Assembly (NCBI GenBank): GCA_041629655.1
Contig: JBFKMV010000035.1
Location: 1 to 33,145 of the forward strand
Direction of reading: 5' to 3'
DNA from: JBFKMV01 sp041629655
Lineage (GTDB): Bacteria; Acidobacteriota; Polarisedimenticolia; Polarisedimenticolales; Polarisedimenticolaceae
DNA length: 33,145 bases
The notes beneath the pieces were generated by a model. It saw nothing but the letters and a program-made list of their open reading frames with translations. It had not been told where the DNA came from and searched no databases. Positions within the stretch are counted from its first letter, which is position 1. The number at the start of each line of letters is the position of its first letter. Below are positions 23,117-31,288 of the stretch, piece after piece. Made by a program: the position numbers and the translations under genes.

Positions 23117-23269
23117 GCATTAGAGGCGCCCGCGGGAGGCGCCGGCACCATCCCCCCGGTGCCGTGAGAGGCTTACGACCCCGCTTCCTGCGGGCGTCCG
23201 CGGCGGCACCAACCACGACAAGCCGCCCGGATTGGAATTGTTGTAGCGACAACCGAGGGGGGTTTCGAG
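23117..23269 (+). promoter_or_regulatory. Long 5' leader with five successive hairpins
   Basis: About 150 nt between the inferred transcription start and ATG 23270. Perfect stems, in order: GGCGCC pair (23125-23130/23138-23143), GGCACC/GGTGCC (23144-23149/23158-23163), CCCGC/GCGGG (23180-23184/23190-23194), GGCGGC/GCCGCC (23202-23207/23222-23227) and GTTGT-AGCG-ACAAC (23240-23253). The last sits just before the CGAGGGGGG ribosome site. I recognise no known riboswitch class. Could be a structured regulatory leader or simply GC-rich folding. Confidence 0.45.
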
Positions 23270-24844
23270 ATGATCCGACCCGGCGGTTCCCGGTCCCGAA
23301 GCACGAGCGTCCTGCTCGCCCTCGCCCTGATCCTCGGCGGCGCCGGCGCCGCCCGGGCGGGCGGCATCGATTCCGCCTCCGACCGCACCGACGACCCGGT
23401 GGCGGTCACCGGGGCCGAGCTGGCACCGCTCGCCGGTCGCCCGATCGCCGACTTCGGGCTGTTCCGGTACGACCCGAGCACCGGGCAGTTCGACCCGATC
23501 CCGTTCCAGGTCGACGAGCGGTTCACGAAGACCTTCGACCCCGGGGAGCCGACGCAGTTCAGCGAGATGGTCTACGACGTGTTCGGCGAGGACGACGGCC
23601 TGTTCGACACCGACGACGAGCTGGTGTTCCTGTTCGGCGACGCGGGTCCCCAGGCGCCCATCGGGGAAGCGTGGGTCTCCGGCGCCGATCCGCTGCGCTT
23701 CGAGGTCGCCGTCGACGATCCCCGCAGCGTCGGCGCAGCACCGCGTCAGTGGGTCTACCTGTTCACCGGGGCCGGCCTGCCGACCTCCCCCGTGAGCTAC
23801 GTGACATGGGACGGTCTGCCGACGACGAGCATCACCACGGACGTGTTCCAGCTGGACTACGACGGTAACTGGCTGATGACCGGGCTGAGCGTCTTCCCGC
23901 CCTGCGGCACCGGCAGTGACTTGATCGACCGCTGGAAAGGTCGCGCCGAGCCGCTGGTCGAGCTGATCCAGGACGAGGAGGACTGGAACGGGGCCTCGAC
24001 CTGGCTCGGCGGCCTGGCGGGGCCGGTGCGCGCGATCCGCTACGTGCGCGGCGCCCGCAGCGGCGTCAACACGGTCTACCACGACATCGTGGGGCGCAAG
24101 GGCTGGACGCGGCACATGAACATGCGCGTCCACGTGCTGGCGTCGGTGTGGTTCTACTTCGACTGGCTGCCGGAGGCCGGGTCGCTGCTGTACACGCCGA
24201 GCAAGCCGACGGGGATCACGGTCGACGGCGTCCCGGACGCCGGAATCTCGACGGCGTACACCGACTGGCACCTGATGCGTACGCCGTCCGGCGGTGCGTT
24301 CGTGGCCTACGACGTGCCCCAGACGGCGTTGTTCTCGGGCCGCGAGTTCTTCTACGTCGACGACTCGTCGCACGACGACATGGTGGCCGGCAAGATCACC
24401 TACTCCGACGACGACGACTCGGCCTACGGCGCGCACGGCTTCAAGCTGCTCGACCCGGCCGACTCGAACCTGACCCCGATCCAGGTGCGCTTCCGGCTGA
24501 TCCCGTTGTGCGGCGGCGAGGGTGACTCCAACCTGGCCGGCTCCCTGCTGGAGAACGTGACGACGCCGCTGGACCCGAACCCGCTGCCGCAATCCAACTG
24601 CGGAGCGATCCGCACGCTGCTGACCGATCAGGACGGCGCCGACATCCTGCTGACCTGGCAGGCGCTGCCCGAGGCCGACGCCTATCGTGTCTACCGCTCC
24701 GATATCGCCGACCTGCCGCGCGCGTCGTGGTCGCTGCTCAGCGAGAGCCCGCTGCTGGAGTACCGCGACGTGGGCGCCGTGGGCGCCGGGACCAGCTTCT
24801 ACTCGGTGGTCTGCGTGCGCCAGGGCGGCGAGGGTCCCTGGTAG
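23270..24844 (+). CDS. Secreted protein of unknown function with C-terminal fibronectin-III-like domain
   Basis: 524 residues. A signal peptide (RSRSTSVLLALALILGGAGAARAGG) leads into a mature protein of unfamiliar type. It has repeated acidic loops (DDGLFDTDDELVF, YSDDDDSAYG), an aromatic-rich middle region (HVLASVWFYFDWLPEAGS) and a pattern like LVFLFGDAG. Bacterial relatives I can call to mind are only annotated as hypothetical secreted proteins. The last ~75 residues (ILLTWQALPEADAYRVYRSDI...YRDVGAVGAGTSFYSVVCV) are a fibronectin-III-type domain common on extracellular enzymes. ATG 23270 follows GAGGGGGG at good spacing. It is a single-gene unit behind its own promoter, convergent with the SxtJ-like gene. 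The function is unknown; the acidic loops may bind calcium. Confidence 0.85.
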   Translation: MIRPGGSRSRSTSVLLALALILGGAGAARAGGIDSASDRTDDPVAVTGAELAPLAGRPIADFGLFRYDPSTGQFDPIPFQVDERFTKTFDPGEPTQFSEMVYDVFGEDDGLFDTDDELVFLFGDAGPQAPIGEAWVSGADPLRFEVAVDDPRSVGAAPRQWVYLFTGAGLPTSPVSYVTWDGLPTTSITTDVFQLDYDGNWLMTGLSVFPPCGTGSDLIDRWKGRAEPLVELIQDEEDWNGASTWLGGLAGPVRAIRYVRGARSGVNTVYHDIVGRKGWTRHMNMRVHVLASVWFYFDWLPEAGSLLYTPSKPTGITVDGVPDAGISTAYTDWHLMRTPSGGAFVAYDVPQTALFSGREFFYVDDSSHDDMVAGKITYSDDDDSAYGAHGFKLLDPADSNLTPIQVRFRLIPLCGGEGDSNLAGSLLENVTTPLDPNPLPQSNCGAIRTLLTDQDGADILLTWQALPEADAYRVYRSDIADLPRASWSLLSESPLLEYRDVGAVGAGTSFYSVVCVRQGGEGPW

Positions 24845-24845
24845 C

Positions 24846-24859
24846 ACGGCGCGGGCCGT
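24846..24859. terminator. Short hairpin between convergent genes
   Basis: ACGGC-GCGG-GCCGT, perfect 5-bp stem, directly after the stop of the secreted protein gene and before the stop of the SxtJ-like gene on the other strand. No T-tract; could act in both directions. Confidence 0.35.
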
Positions 24860-24863
24860 CAGC

Positions 24864-25262
24864 TCATCCCATGCGCTGAAACGACGACGGGTCCGCTTTG
24901 CCCGGCTTTTCGACCCAGAAGCTCTCGGCGGCGGGCCGGCGTCGCACGCGGAGCAGATCGAAGGGCAGAGTGATCAGCCAGAACAGCGGCACGACGAGCA
25001 GGTAGCAGGCGCCGAACAGCACGGTCGTCACGACCGTGTGCAGCACCCGGGTGAAGACCAGCCAGCGGTCGTAGATCGCGCGGAAGCAGTGGATGAACCC
25101 GACCAGCGCGAGGAATCCCGCGACGAACGTGACCGCGAGCAGCACGCCGCGGCCGGGAAGGTCCGGGCGGCCCAGCGTGAACGCACCCGCCGCGCAGATC
25201 GCGGCCAGCGTCGCCGTGGCCAGCCGCACCCCGAGCGTGCCCACGAACCTGCCGGTATCCAT
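24864..25262 (-). CDS. SxtJ-like small membrane protein
   Basis: 132 residues, three hydrophobic segments (about 12-27, 38-58 and 70-102) and a short polar tail ending PSSFQRMG. The central YDRWLVFTRVLHTVVTTVLFGACYLLVVPLFWLI and the final VRRRPAAESFW.EK match my recollection of the SxtJ membrane family, named from the saxitoxin cluster but widespread next to carbamoyltransferases and DUF5989 proteins. Its function is unknown. It starts 3 bp after the DUF5989 stop and is the last gene of the cassette. Confidence 0.78.
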   Translation of the reverse strand: MDTGRFVGTLGVRLATATLAAICAAGAFTLGRPDLPGRGVLLAVTFVAGFLALVGFIHCFRAIYDRWLVFTRVLHTVVTTVLFGACYLLVVPLFWLITLPFDLLRVRRRPAAESFWVEKPGKADPSSFQRMG

Positions 25263-25265
25263 CGC

Positions 25266-25469
25266 TCAGAACACCGGGTAGACGAAGGGCGCCAGCGGCC
25301 CCAGCACTACCGCGAAGGCCAGGATCGCGGCCAGGATCAACAGCAGCAGGATCAGCGGCATGACCCACCACTTGCGGTCGCGGCGCGCCACGAAGAACAC
25401 GTCCCCGACGAGGCGCGCCCACCACGAGCGCCGCCTGCGTACGGGCTTGCCACCGGCCGTCGTCGCCAT
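25266..25469 (-). CDS. DUF5989-family small membrane protein
   Basis: 67 residues: a basic head (KPVRRRRSWWARL), then DVFFVARRDRKWWVMPLILLLLILAAILAFAV with one membrane helix and the typical end LAPFVYPVF. This head-helix-SALAPFIYTLF layout is the DUF5989 pattern, always seen by me beside carbamoyltransferase and SxtJ genes. ATG 25469 follows AGAGGA at good spacing, 38 bp after the carbamoyltransferase stop. The basic, aromatic N-terminus on the cytoplasmic side could tether the carbamoyltransferase to the membrane; that is inference. Confidence 0.85.
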   Translation of the reverse strand: MATTAGGKPVRRRRSWWARLVGDVFFVARRDRKWWVMPLILLLLILAAILAFAVVLGPLAPFVYPVF

Positions 25470-25507
25470 CTTCCAGTTCCTCTCGTTGCTCGCGGCGTCC
25501 TTCGCGC

Positions 25508-28180
25508 TCAGGCCCGGCGGGCCCAGACGACGAAGAACCCCGGGTAGTATCGGTGCTTCTTGTACAGCGCGCTGCGCGAGGCCTGCTCCAGCTCCCGCTC
25601 CATGCGGATCAGCCGCTCCCGCCCGGGCAGGCGCTTGTAGCCGTTGATGCTGGTGGCCTCGATCACGAAGCCCTCGCTGCGCAGCAGGTCGTCGATCTCC
25701 TCGTAGGTGTGCTGCGTTTCGTGCGGATGCAGCACCTGGTCGCGGAACCACGACTGCATGTGGGTCTCGTCCTTGATCTCGGGGTTGAGGCGCTTGAACT
25801 CGGCGTACAGCCGCTCCTCGCTCGCGCCCTTGTCGCGCAGCTCGGCGAAGTGGCCGAGGAACGGCCGGCGGCCGTAGAGGTGGTACAGCCCGAGGTGCAG
25901 ACGCCCCTGCGGCGCGACCCAGCTCAAGACGCGCCGGATCGCCGCGTGGCAGTCCTCGGTGTGGTGCAGCACGCCCAGCGAGTTGACGACGTCGAACGTC
26001 CCCGCGGCCTGGAACCGGAACACGTCGGCGGCCTGGAACGAGGCGCGCTCGCAGCCTTCCATCAACCGGGCGACCGAGCGCGCCTGTTCGAGCACGTCGG
26101 GGTTCAGGTCGATCCCCAAGAACGACGCTCCGTAGTAGTGCGCGCAGGAATTGACGAACCAGCCCGCGCCGCAGCCGACGTCGATGCCGCGAGTCCCGTT
26201 GGAGCGGGCCAGGTGGCGGTGCAGCGGCGGATAGGCCTTGACCCGGTTGGACCGTGACAGCTCGATCGCGGTGTCGACCGCGTTGGAATAGTAATTGAAG
26301 GGAAGCTCCTTGTAGAAGCTGAGCACGCGCTCCTTGACCGTGTCCTCGGGGTCGGCGAGCGGGGTCATCACGGTGGCGCGGGCCTCGACCTGGTCCCCAC
26401 GCTCCTCGCCGATGCCGGCCTCCAGGGCGTCGCTCAACGCGTAGCCCTCGTCGTAGTCGATCTCCGCCGCCGCCGCACTCTTCTGCATCAGGCAGTGTCC
26501 CAGCGCCAGCGCGTCGATGCCGGTGTTCTCGAAACAGCGCCAGGCGTCGTCGGGCGTGCAGACGATCGGTTCGCCCCGGATGTTGAAGCTCGTGTTGAGC
26601 AGCACGGGCACGCCGGTGCGTCGTTCGAACGCCCGCAGCACGCGGTAGTACAGCCCGTTGGTCTCCTCGGTGACGGTTTGCACCCGCCCCGTGCCGTCCT
26701 CGTGGGTCACCGCCGGGATCACGTCGCGCTTGTCGGCGCGCACGCGGGGGACCTTGAGCATGAACGGCAGCTCGGTTCCGGGCTCCACGTCGAAGTACTC
26801 GTGGACGTTCTCCAGCGGCACGACCGGGGCGAAGGGGCGAAAGTACTCGCGGAACTTGATCTTGCGGTTGATCGTCGCCTTCATCCCGGCGCTGCGCGGG
26901 TCGGCGAGGATCGAGCGGGAGCCCAGGGCGCGCGGGCCGAACTCCATCCGGCCCTGGAACCAGCCGACCACCTTGCCGTCGGCGAGCAGCCCGGCGACGT
27001 GCTCGACCAGCTCGTCGTCGCCGAGCCGCCGGTGCTCGATGCCGCGGCGCTCCAGCAAGCCGTCGATCTGCCCGGCGGAGAATTCCGGGCCGAGGTAGAC
27101 GTGCTTCAGTTCCGGGACCGGCGGGTCGTCGAACATCTGCTGCGAGACCGCCAGCGCCGCCCCCAGCGCGCCCCCGTCGTCACCCGCGGCGGGCTGGATC
27201 CACACGTAGTCGAACACGCCCTCGGCCTCGATCTTCCAGTTGGCGACGCTGTTCAGGGCCGCGCCGCCCGCCAGCACGAGGTTGCGCGAGCCGCTGCGGC
27301 GGCGCGCCTCGCGCGCCAGGCCCAGGATCAGCTCCTCGACCACGGCCTGGCCGGAGCGCGCGAGATCCTCGTGGTGCTGCTCCAGCTCCGCGGCGGGATC
27401 GCGCCGCTCGAACCCGAACAGCTCCTGCCAGCGGCGGTGGTGGGCGGTCCAGGTCGTCGAGTAGTGATGGACGAAGTAGCGCATGTCGAGCGCGAAGCTG
27501 CCGTCGGGCCGGACGTGGACCAGCTTTTTGAACTGCTCGACGTAGCGCGGCTCACCGTAGGGGGCCAGGCCCATCACCTTCCACTCCGCGTCGTTGACGC
27601 GGAAGCCGAGGTAGCTGGTCAGGCCGGAGTAGAGCAAGCCGATCGAATGCGGGAAGTGGATCGCCCGCTGCAGCTCGATCTCGCGGCCCCGGCCCCGGCC
27701 GATCGTCGCCGTCTCCCACTCGCCGACACCGTCGACGGTCAGGATCGCGGCCTCCTCGAACGGGCTGCAGTAGAAGGCCGAGGCGGCGTGGCTCTGGTGG
27801 TGCTCGGCGAACAGGATCTCGCCGTGGTAGGCCGGCAGCTCCCGCTCCAGGATGCGCTGGATGTTGAACTTCGCGCCGAGGAACACCGGCAGCCGGGAGA
27901 CGAAGGCCGACAACCCGAACGGCCACACCGCGACCAGCGTCTCGACGATGCGGTGCAGCTTGATCAGCGGCTTCTCGTAGAACACGATCGCGTCGAGCTG
28001 GTTGATCGAGGCCAGCTCCGCCGCTGCCAGGCAGTACTCGATGGCCAGCTTGGGAAACTCGTTGGTGTGCTTGCGCCGCGTGAAGCGCTCCTCCGCCGCC
28101 GCGGCCAGCACCTGCCCGTCGCGCACGATCGCCGCCGCGCTGTCGTGGAAGAAAAAGCTCAGTCCGAGGACGGTCGCCAT
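25508..28180 (-). CDS. Carbamoyltransferase fused to a class I SAM-dependent methyltransferase
   Basis: 890 residues from ATG 28180, versus ~590 for ordinary members. Residues 1-~345 are the YrdC/Kae1-like carbamoyltransferase N-terminal domain: LGLSFFFHDSAAAIV (His12), EERFTRRKH, HHQSHAASAF (His128, His131), TVDGVGEW and LAGGAALNSVANWKI, QPAAGDDGGALG. Residues ~365-565 are the C-terminal domain with FQGRMEFGPRALGSRSILADPR and NTSFNIRGEPIV. These enzymes activate carbamoyl phosphate with ATP and transfer the carbamoyl group to a hydroxyl. After a linker, residues ~615-889 form a Rossmann methyltransferase: GIDVGCGAGWFVNSCA (665-680), GIDLNPD, AADVF and VVNSLGVLHHTED. The two parts are in one frame without a stop. 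The gene sits in a surface-modification cassette, so the substrate is probably a glycan or secreted metabolite; not known. Confidence 0.92.
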   Translation of the reverse strand: MATVLGLSFFFHDSAAAIVRDGQVLAAAAEERFTRRKHTNEFPKLAIEYCLAAAELASINQLDAIVFYEKPLIKLHRIVETLVAVWPFGLSAFVSRLPVFLGAKFNIQRILERELPAYHGEILFAEHHQSHAASAFYCSPFEEAAILTVDGVGEWETATIGRGRGREIELQRAIHFPHSIGLLYSGLTSYLGFRVNDAEWKVMGLAPYGEPRYVEQFKKLVHVRPDGSFALDMRYFVHHYSTTWTAHHRRWQELFGFERRDPAAELEQHHEDLARSGQAVVEELILGLAREARRRSGSRNLVLAGGAALNSVANWKIEAEGVFDYVWIQPAAGDDGGALGAALAVSQQMFDDPPVPELKHVYLGPEFSAGQIDGLLERRGIEHRRLGDDELVEHVAGLLADGKVVGWFQGRMEFGPRALGSRSILADPRSAGMKATINRKIKFREYFRPFAPVVPLENVHEYFDVEPGTELPFMLKVPRVRADKRDVIPAVTHEDGTGRVQTVTEETNGLYYRVLRAFERRTGVPVLLNTSFNIRGEPIVCTPDDAWRCFENTGIDALALGHCLMQKSAAAAEIDYDEGYALSDALEAGIGEERGDQVEARATVMTPLADPEDTVKERVLSFYKELPFNYYSNAVDTAIELSRSNRVKAYPPLHRHLARSNGTRGIDVGCGAGWFVNSCAHYYGASFLGIDLNPDVLEQARSVARLMEGCERASFQAADVFRFQAAGTFDVVNSLGVLHHTEDCHAAIRRVLSWVAPQGRLHLGLYHLYGRRPFLGHFAELRDKGASEERLYAEFKRLNPEIKDETHMQSWFRDQVLHPHETQHTYEEIDDLLRSEGFVIEATSINGYKRLPGRERLIRMERELEQASRSALYKKHRYYPGFFVVWARRA

Positions 28181-28217
28181 GCTGTCCGTGTTCCCGTGGC
28201 CGCTCGCAAGACCGGGC

Positions 28218-28223
28218 ATCCTA
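28218..28223 (-). promoter_or_regulatory. -10-like box (TAGGAT) upstream of the carbamoyltransferase gene
   Basis: Minus strand TAGGAT, 37 bp before ATG 28180, with an inverted repeat CCGGC-ATC-GCCGG just upstream (28227-28239) in the spacer position. No good -35. An internal promoter would allow the last three genes to be expressed apart from the first two. Confidence 0.4.
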
Positions 28224-28292
28224 ACACCGGCGATGCCGGGGCGCCTGGTTATTTACGGCCATTCGGGGGCGCAGGCTACGAGGGGTGTGGCC

Positions 28293-28309
28293 GCTCGGCG
28301 AGACCGAGC
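28293..28309 (-). terminator. Hairpin in the gap between SGNH-like and carbamoyltransferase genes
   Basis: GCTCGG-TCTCG-CCGAGC (minus strand), perfect 6-bp stem, 64 bp past the SGNH-like stop. No T-tract. The remaining 192-bp gap shows nothing else that I can support besides the TAGGAT box. Confidence 0.3.
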
Positions 28310-28372
28310 CGTTCGCCGGCGCCGCCGCCTGGAGCGATCGGAGCGGGTCTGCGAGGGGGCGCGAGCGGAGGC

Positions 28373-29590
28373 CTACCGCTCCAGCACGGGGGCGTAGGTC
28401 TCGACCAGCAGGTGCGTGTACGCCACGTCGCCCGAGTAGCGCGCCAGGTGGGTCGTGTCGCCGAACATCTCGGGGGTGATCCCTTCGGCGTCCTCGAAGC
28501 TGCGCACGGTGGCTCCCGTCTCGCGGCGGATCCGCTCGAGCACCTCGTCCAGCCGGCGCTGGGCTTCCGGCGGGCGGCCGATCCAGGCGTGGTTGCGCGG
28601 CAGCATGATCACCTCGAGGTGGTTCGAGACGGCCTGGAGGTTCTTGACCGTGCGGATGAAGGCGGCGACCAGCGTCTCCTCGAACTCGAGCTCCTCGATG
28701 TCGCAACAGGTGATGCGCCACAGCCGGTCGTCGGCCAGCCGCTGCTCGCTGCGCAGCGCGTCGTAGTACTCCTCGAACAGCGCGAGCGTCTCGGGTGAGC
28801 GCTCCGCGGGGATCGTCCCGGCGCCCTGCCACTGCCAGCACCAGTTGCAGCCGTCGAAGTCCGGATACTCCGCCTCGAACGCCTCGTTCAGCTTCTGGCC
28901 CAGCTTTTCCAGCGCCCGGTCCTGCTCCTCGTCCGCGGGCACCCCGGCATCGGGGCGCGTGCGGCCGCCGAACAGCATGCTGCCGAAGTACCAGGTGGCC
29001 ATCTCGGCCGAGACCTCGTTGCGCAGGTACTTGATCTGCGCCACCCGGACCCCGCGGGTCGGATCGCGCTTGACGATCTCCCAGATGTCGCCGGCGCCGC
29101 CGAGCATCGCCACGTACGAGTCCACCACCGGCCGGGCGCCGTCCCAGCGTGCCCGGGTGTTCTGGAGCGGGGTGAACTCGACCAGGGTCAGCTCGAATCG
29201 CCGGCCCTCGGCCTCCAGGGCGTCGCGGATGCGGCGCGACAGGTAGTCCTGGAAGTACGGGTTCAACCCCCCGAAGCCGAAGTTGAACGATTTGACCTCG
29301 ACGCCCCGCTCGGCCAGCTCGCGATCGAACTGGCGCGCGGAGAAGGCCGCCTGCGTCATCGACGAGCCGAACACCATCACCAGGTCCTTGTCTTCCTGAA
29401 CGATCTGCGGCAGGTACGAACGGGCCTCGGTGACGCGGTCGAGGATCGTCTCGGCGCTCGCGTCGTTGAGCCAGGCGAACAGGTGGACGATGGCGTAGGC
29501 GCCCGCGAAGCCGAGCAGGATCGCCAGCAGGGCCCTGGCGTAGGGCCCCCGCGGGGCGGGAGCGCTAGAACTGGAAGTAGATGAACTCAT
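28373..29590 (-). CDS. Membrane-anchored SGNH-hydrolase-like protein, partner of the MBOAT acyltransferase
   Basis: 405 residues. Ser-rich cytoplasmic start, one membrane helix (~18-40), then an extracytoplasmic alpha/beta domain. Block I reads VMVFGSSMTQAAF with Ser77 as the likely nucleophile, and the C-terminal block is GDTTHLARYSGDVAYTHLL with Asp378 and His381. That is the layout of the AlgJ/AlgX, PatB and DltD-like proteins that take an acyl group passed through the membrane by an MBOAT and place it on a polymer. ATG 29590 lies 26 bp inside the end of the MBOAT gene, so the two are translated together. Acyl group and acceptor are unknown. Confidence 0.82.
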   Translation of the reverse strand: MSSSTSSSSAPAPRGPYARALLAILLGFAGAYAIVHLFAWLNDASAETILDRVTEARSYLPQIVQEDKDLVMVFGSSMTQAAFSARQFDRELAERGVEVKSFNFGFGGLNPYFQDYLSRRIRDALEAEGRRFELTLVEFTPLQNTRARWDGARPVVDSYVAMLGGAGDIWEIVKRDPTRGVRVAQIKYLRNEVSAEMATWYFGSMLFGGRTRPDAGVPADEEQDRALEKLGQKLNEAFEAEYPDFDGCNWCWQWQGAGTIPAERSPETLALFEEYYDALRSEQRLADDRLWRITCCDIEELEFEETLVAAFIRTVKNLQAVSNHLEVIMLPRNHAWIGRPPEAQRRLDEVLERIRRETGATVRSFEDAEGITPEMFGDTTHLARYSGDVAYTHLLVETYAPVLER

Positions 29591-30974
29591 CGCTCGGCTC
29601 TCCGGTCATCAGGCACAGCGCCTGGAAGATCACCAGCAGGATCCACAGCAGCCAGGGCTTGTCGACGAGCCACAGCCCCTTGCTCAGCACGAACAGATCG
29701 ACCAGGTGCATCGCCAGCACCACGCCGACGACCCAGATCAGGATCGTCACCGCGTTGCCGGCGGCTTCGGGGAAGCTGCCCAGGCCGTGCATCTGCGCCA
29801 GCAGCTCGCCGGCCCGGCCGATGCTCGTGGCGCGGAACAGCACCCAGCCGATCAGCACCAGGTAGAACGTCAAGGCCCACTTCACCGGGGCCATCCGCGT
29901 CGCCGGCCTGTTGAACGCCGCCAGCCCCTTGAAACGCTCCAGCCAGCGGGTCAGCGCGATCAGCACACCGTGGAAGGCGCCCCAGATCACGAACGTCCAG
30001 GCCGCCCCGTGCCACAGCCCGCCCAGCAGCATCGTGATCATCACGTTGCGCGTGCGGTGACCGGTACGGTTGCCGCCCAGCGAGATGTACAGGTAGTCGC
30101 GCAGCCAGGTCGACAGCGAGATGTGCCAGCGCCGCCAGAAGTCGACCGGCGACACCGCGAAGTACGGCAGCCGGAAGTTGGTCGGGATCTTGAACCCCAA
30201 GAGCAACGCGATCCCGATCGCCATGTCCGTGTACCCGGCGAAGTCGCCGTAGATCTGCCCGGCGAACGCCAGCACACCGGTCCACGTCTCGAGCACGCTG
30301 ACCGGCTCCGGCGAATCGAAGGCCTTGGCCACCGGGATCGCCAGCAGGTCGGCGATCGTCTTCTTGAACACCCCGGCCGTGATCAGCAGGCACCCGGTCT
30401 TGACGTCGGTCCACGTCGGCACCGGGATGTCGTGCATCTGCGGCAGGATCTGCCGCGCGCGCAGGATCGGCCCGGCCACGAGCTGCGGGAAGAACGACAG
30501 CGCGGCCAGGAACTCCGGCAGCCCTTTGCGCGGCCGGATCACCCCGCGGTACACGTCGATCGTGTAGCTCATGCTCTGGAAGGTGTAGAACGAGATGCCG
30601 ACCGGCAGCACGACCCGCAGCAGCGGCAGCTCGACCTCCATCCCGAGCAAGCGCAGGAAGTCGGCGACCGACAGGATCACGAAGTCCGCGTACTTGAACA
30701 GGCCCAGCACGCCGAGGTTGATCGCGATCGACAGCGTGAGCCAGCGCCGGCGCCCCCGCCGGTCGCGGGCGGCGTCGATCCGCTCGGCGATGAAGTAGTC
30801 GGCCATCCCGCTGCCGACCAAGAGCGGGATGAAGCGGTAGTCCCAGGCCCCGTAGAACACCAGGCTGGCCACGACGATCAGCCAGATCCGGGGCCGCCGC
30901 CGCAGGAACACCAGGCCGTAGAACGTGAGGAAGACCAGGAAGAACAGGACGAAGATCGGCGTGTTGAAGATCAA
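29565..30974 (-). CDS. MBOAT-family O-acyltransferase (AlgI/PatA/DltB type)
   Basis: About 469 residues, polytopic inner-membrane protein. It contains VVLPVGISFYTFQSMSYTIDVYRG, FFPQLVAGPI, IYGDFAGYTDMAIGIALLLGF, the signature DFWRRWHISLSTWLRDYLYI and GGLWHGAAWTFVIWGAFHG with the catalytic histidine. MBOATs of this group move acyl (usually acetyl) groups from the cytoplasm across the membrane for O-acylation of polysaccharides. I choose TTG 30974 because it yields the family's usual opening (M-I-F-N-T-P-I-F) and has GGGGGG 6 bp upstream; a GTG at 31016 in the same frame lacks a ribosome site. It is the first gene of the minus-strand cassette and ends within the start of its SGNH-like partner. 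Confidence 0.92.
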   Translation of the reverse strand: MIFNTPIFVLFFLVFLTFYGLVFLRRRPRIWLIVVASLVFYGAWDYRFIPLLVGSGMADYFIAERIDAARDRRGRRRWLTLSIAINLGVLGLFKYADFVILSVADFLRLLGMEVELPLLRVVLPVGISFYTFQSMSYTIDVYRGVIRPRKGLPEFLAALSFFPQLVAGPILRARQILPQMHDIPVPTWTDVKTGCLLITAGVFKKTIADLLAIPVAKAFDSPEPVSVLETWTGVLAFAGQIYGDFAGYTDMAIGIALLLGFKIPTNFRLPYFAVSPVDFWRRWHISLSTWLRDYLYISLGGNRTGHRTRNVMITMLLGGLWHGAAWTFVIWGAFHGVLIALTRWLERFKGLAAFNRPATRMAPVKWALTFYLVLIGWVLFRATSIGRAGELLAQMHGLGSFPEAAGNAVTILIWVVGVVLAMHLVDLFVLSKGLWLVDKPWLLWILLVIFQALCLMTGEPSDEFIYFQF

Positions 30975-31066
30975 AAAGGCGCCCCCCGGCGTTGGCTTCG
31001 CCGCCCGCTTTCTCACCTAACGACGGAGGCGGGCCGAGGGTTTCACCGAATGTTCGTGCGGGGCCC

Positions 31067-31095
31067 TTGCGGCACGCCCGGGGCCGGCCTACTCT
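31067..31095 (+). promoter_or_regulatory. Promoter of the lipoprotein gene
   Basis: TTGCGG (31067-31072), exactly 17 bp, TACTCT (31090-31095), the spacer ending in the palindrome GGCCGGCC (31082-31089). Same layout as the promoter at 23082-23110. Confidence 0.5.
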
Positions 31096-31101
31096 GTTGG
31101 C

Positions 31102-31288
31102 AAGCCAGGGCGCACGGGACCGTCTTCCGGAGGCCACGGTCCGCGCCAGCATCCGATCGTCGGCTCGGCTTCTTGTTTCCCGGACGTCGTGGGCGCGGGA
31201 GCACATCACCGTCGGTCGCCGACTCCTCCACGTTCCTCGACGCAGGGCAATCGCGGCCGCCGCACCGGCGGCCTGGTGGAGGCGGGTC
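31102..31288 (+). promoter_or_regulatory. Long structured leader of the lipoprotein gene
   Basis: About 185 nt. Perfect stems are GGACCGT/ACGGTCC (31117-31123/31136-31142), GTCGG-TCG-CCGAC (31211-31223) and GGCCGCC-GCACC-GGCGGCC (31255-31273). The last 7-bp stem ends directly at the GGTGGAGG ribosome site, where it could hinder translation. Confidence 0.4.

Larger units (their letters stand above)
30975..31288. other. Divergent intergenic region (314 bp)
   Basis: No gene is supported here. It holds the promoter and leader of the plus-strand lipoprotein gene (listed separately). On the minus strand, above the MBOAT start, I see no clear -10/-35 pair. Confidence 0.6.

Noticed and set aside
23117..23269. 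Known riboswitch classes (c-di-GMP, SAM, cobalamin) in the leader
   Set aside because: I looked for their conserved cores and found none; only generic stems can be supported.
26495..28798. Plus-strand frame opposite the carbamoyltransferase gene
   Set aside because: Carries no domain; the minus strand holds the clear carbamoyltransferase motifs.
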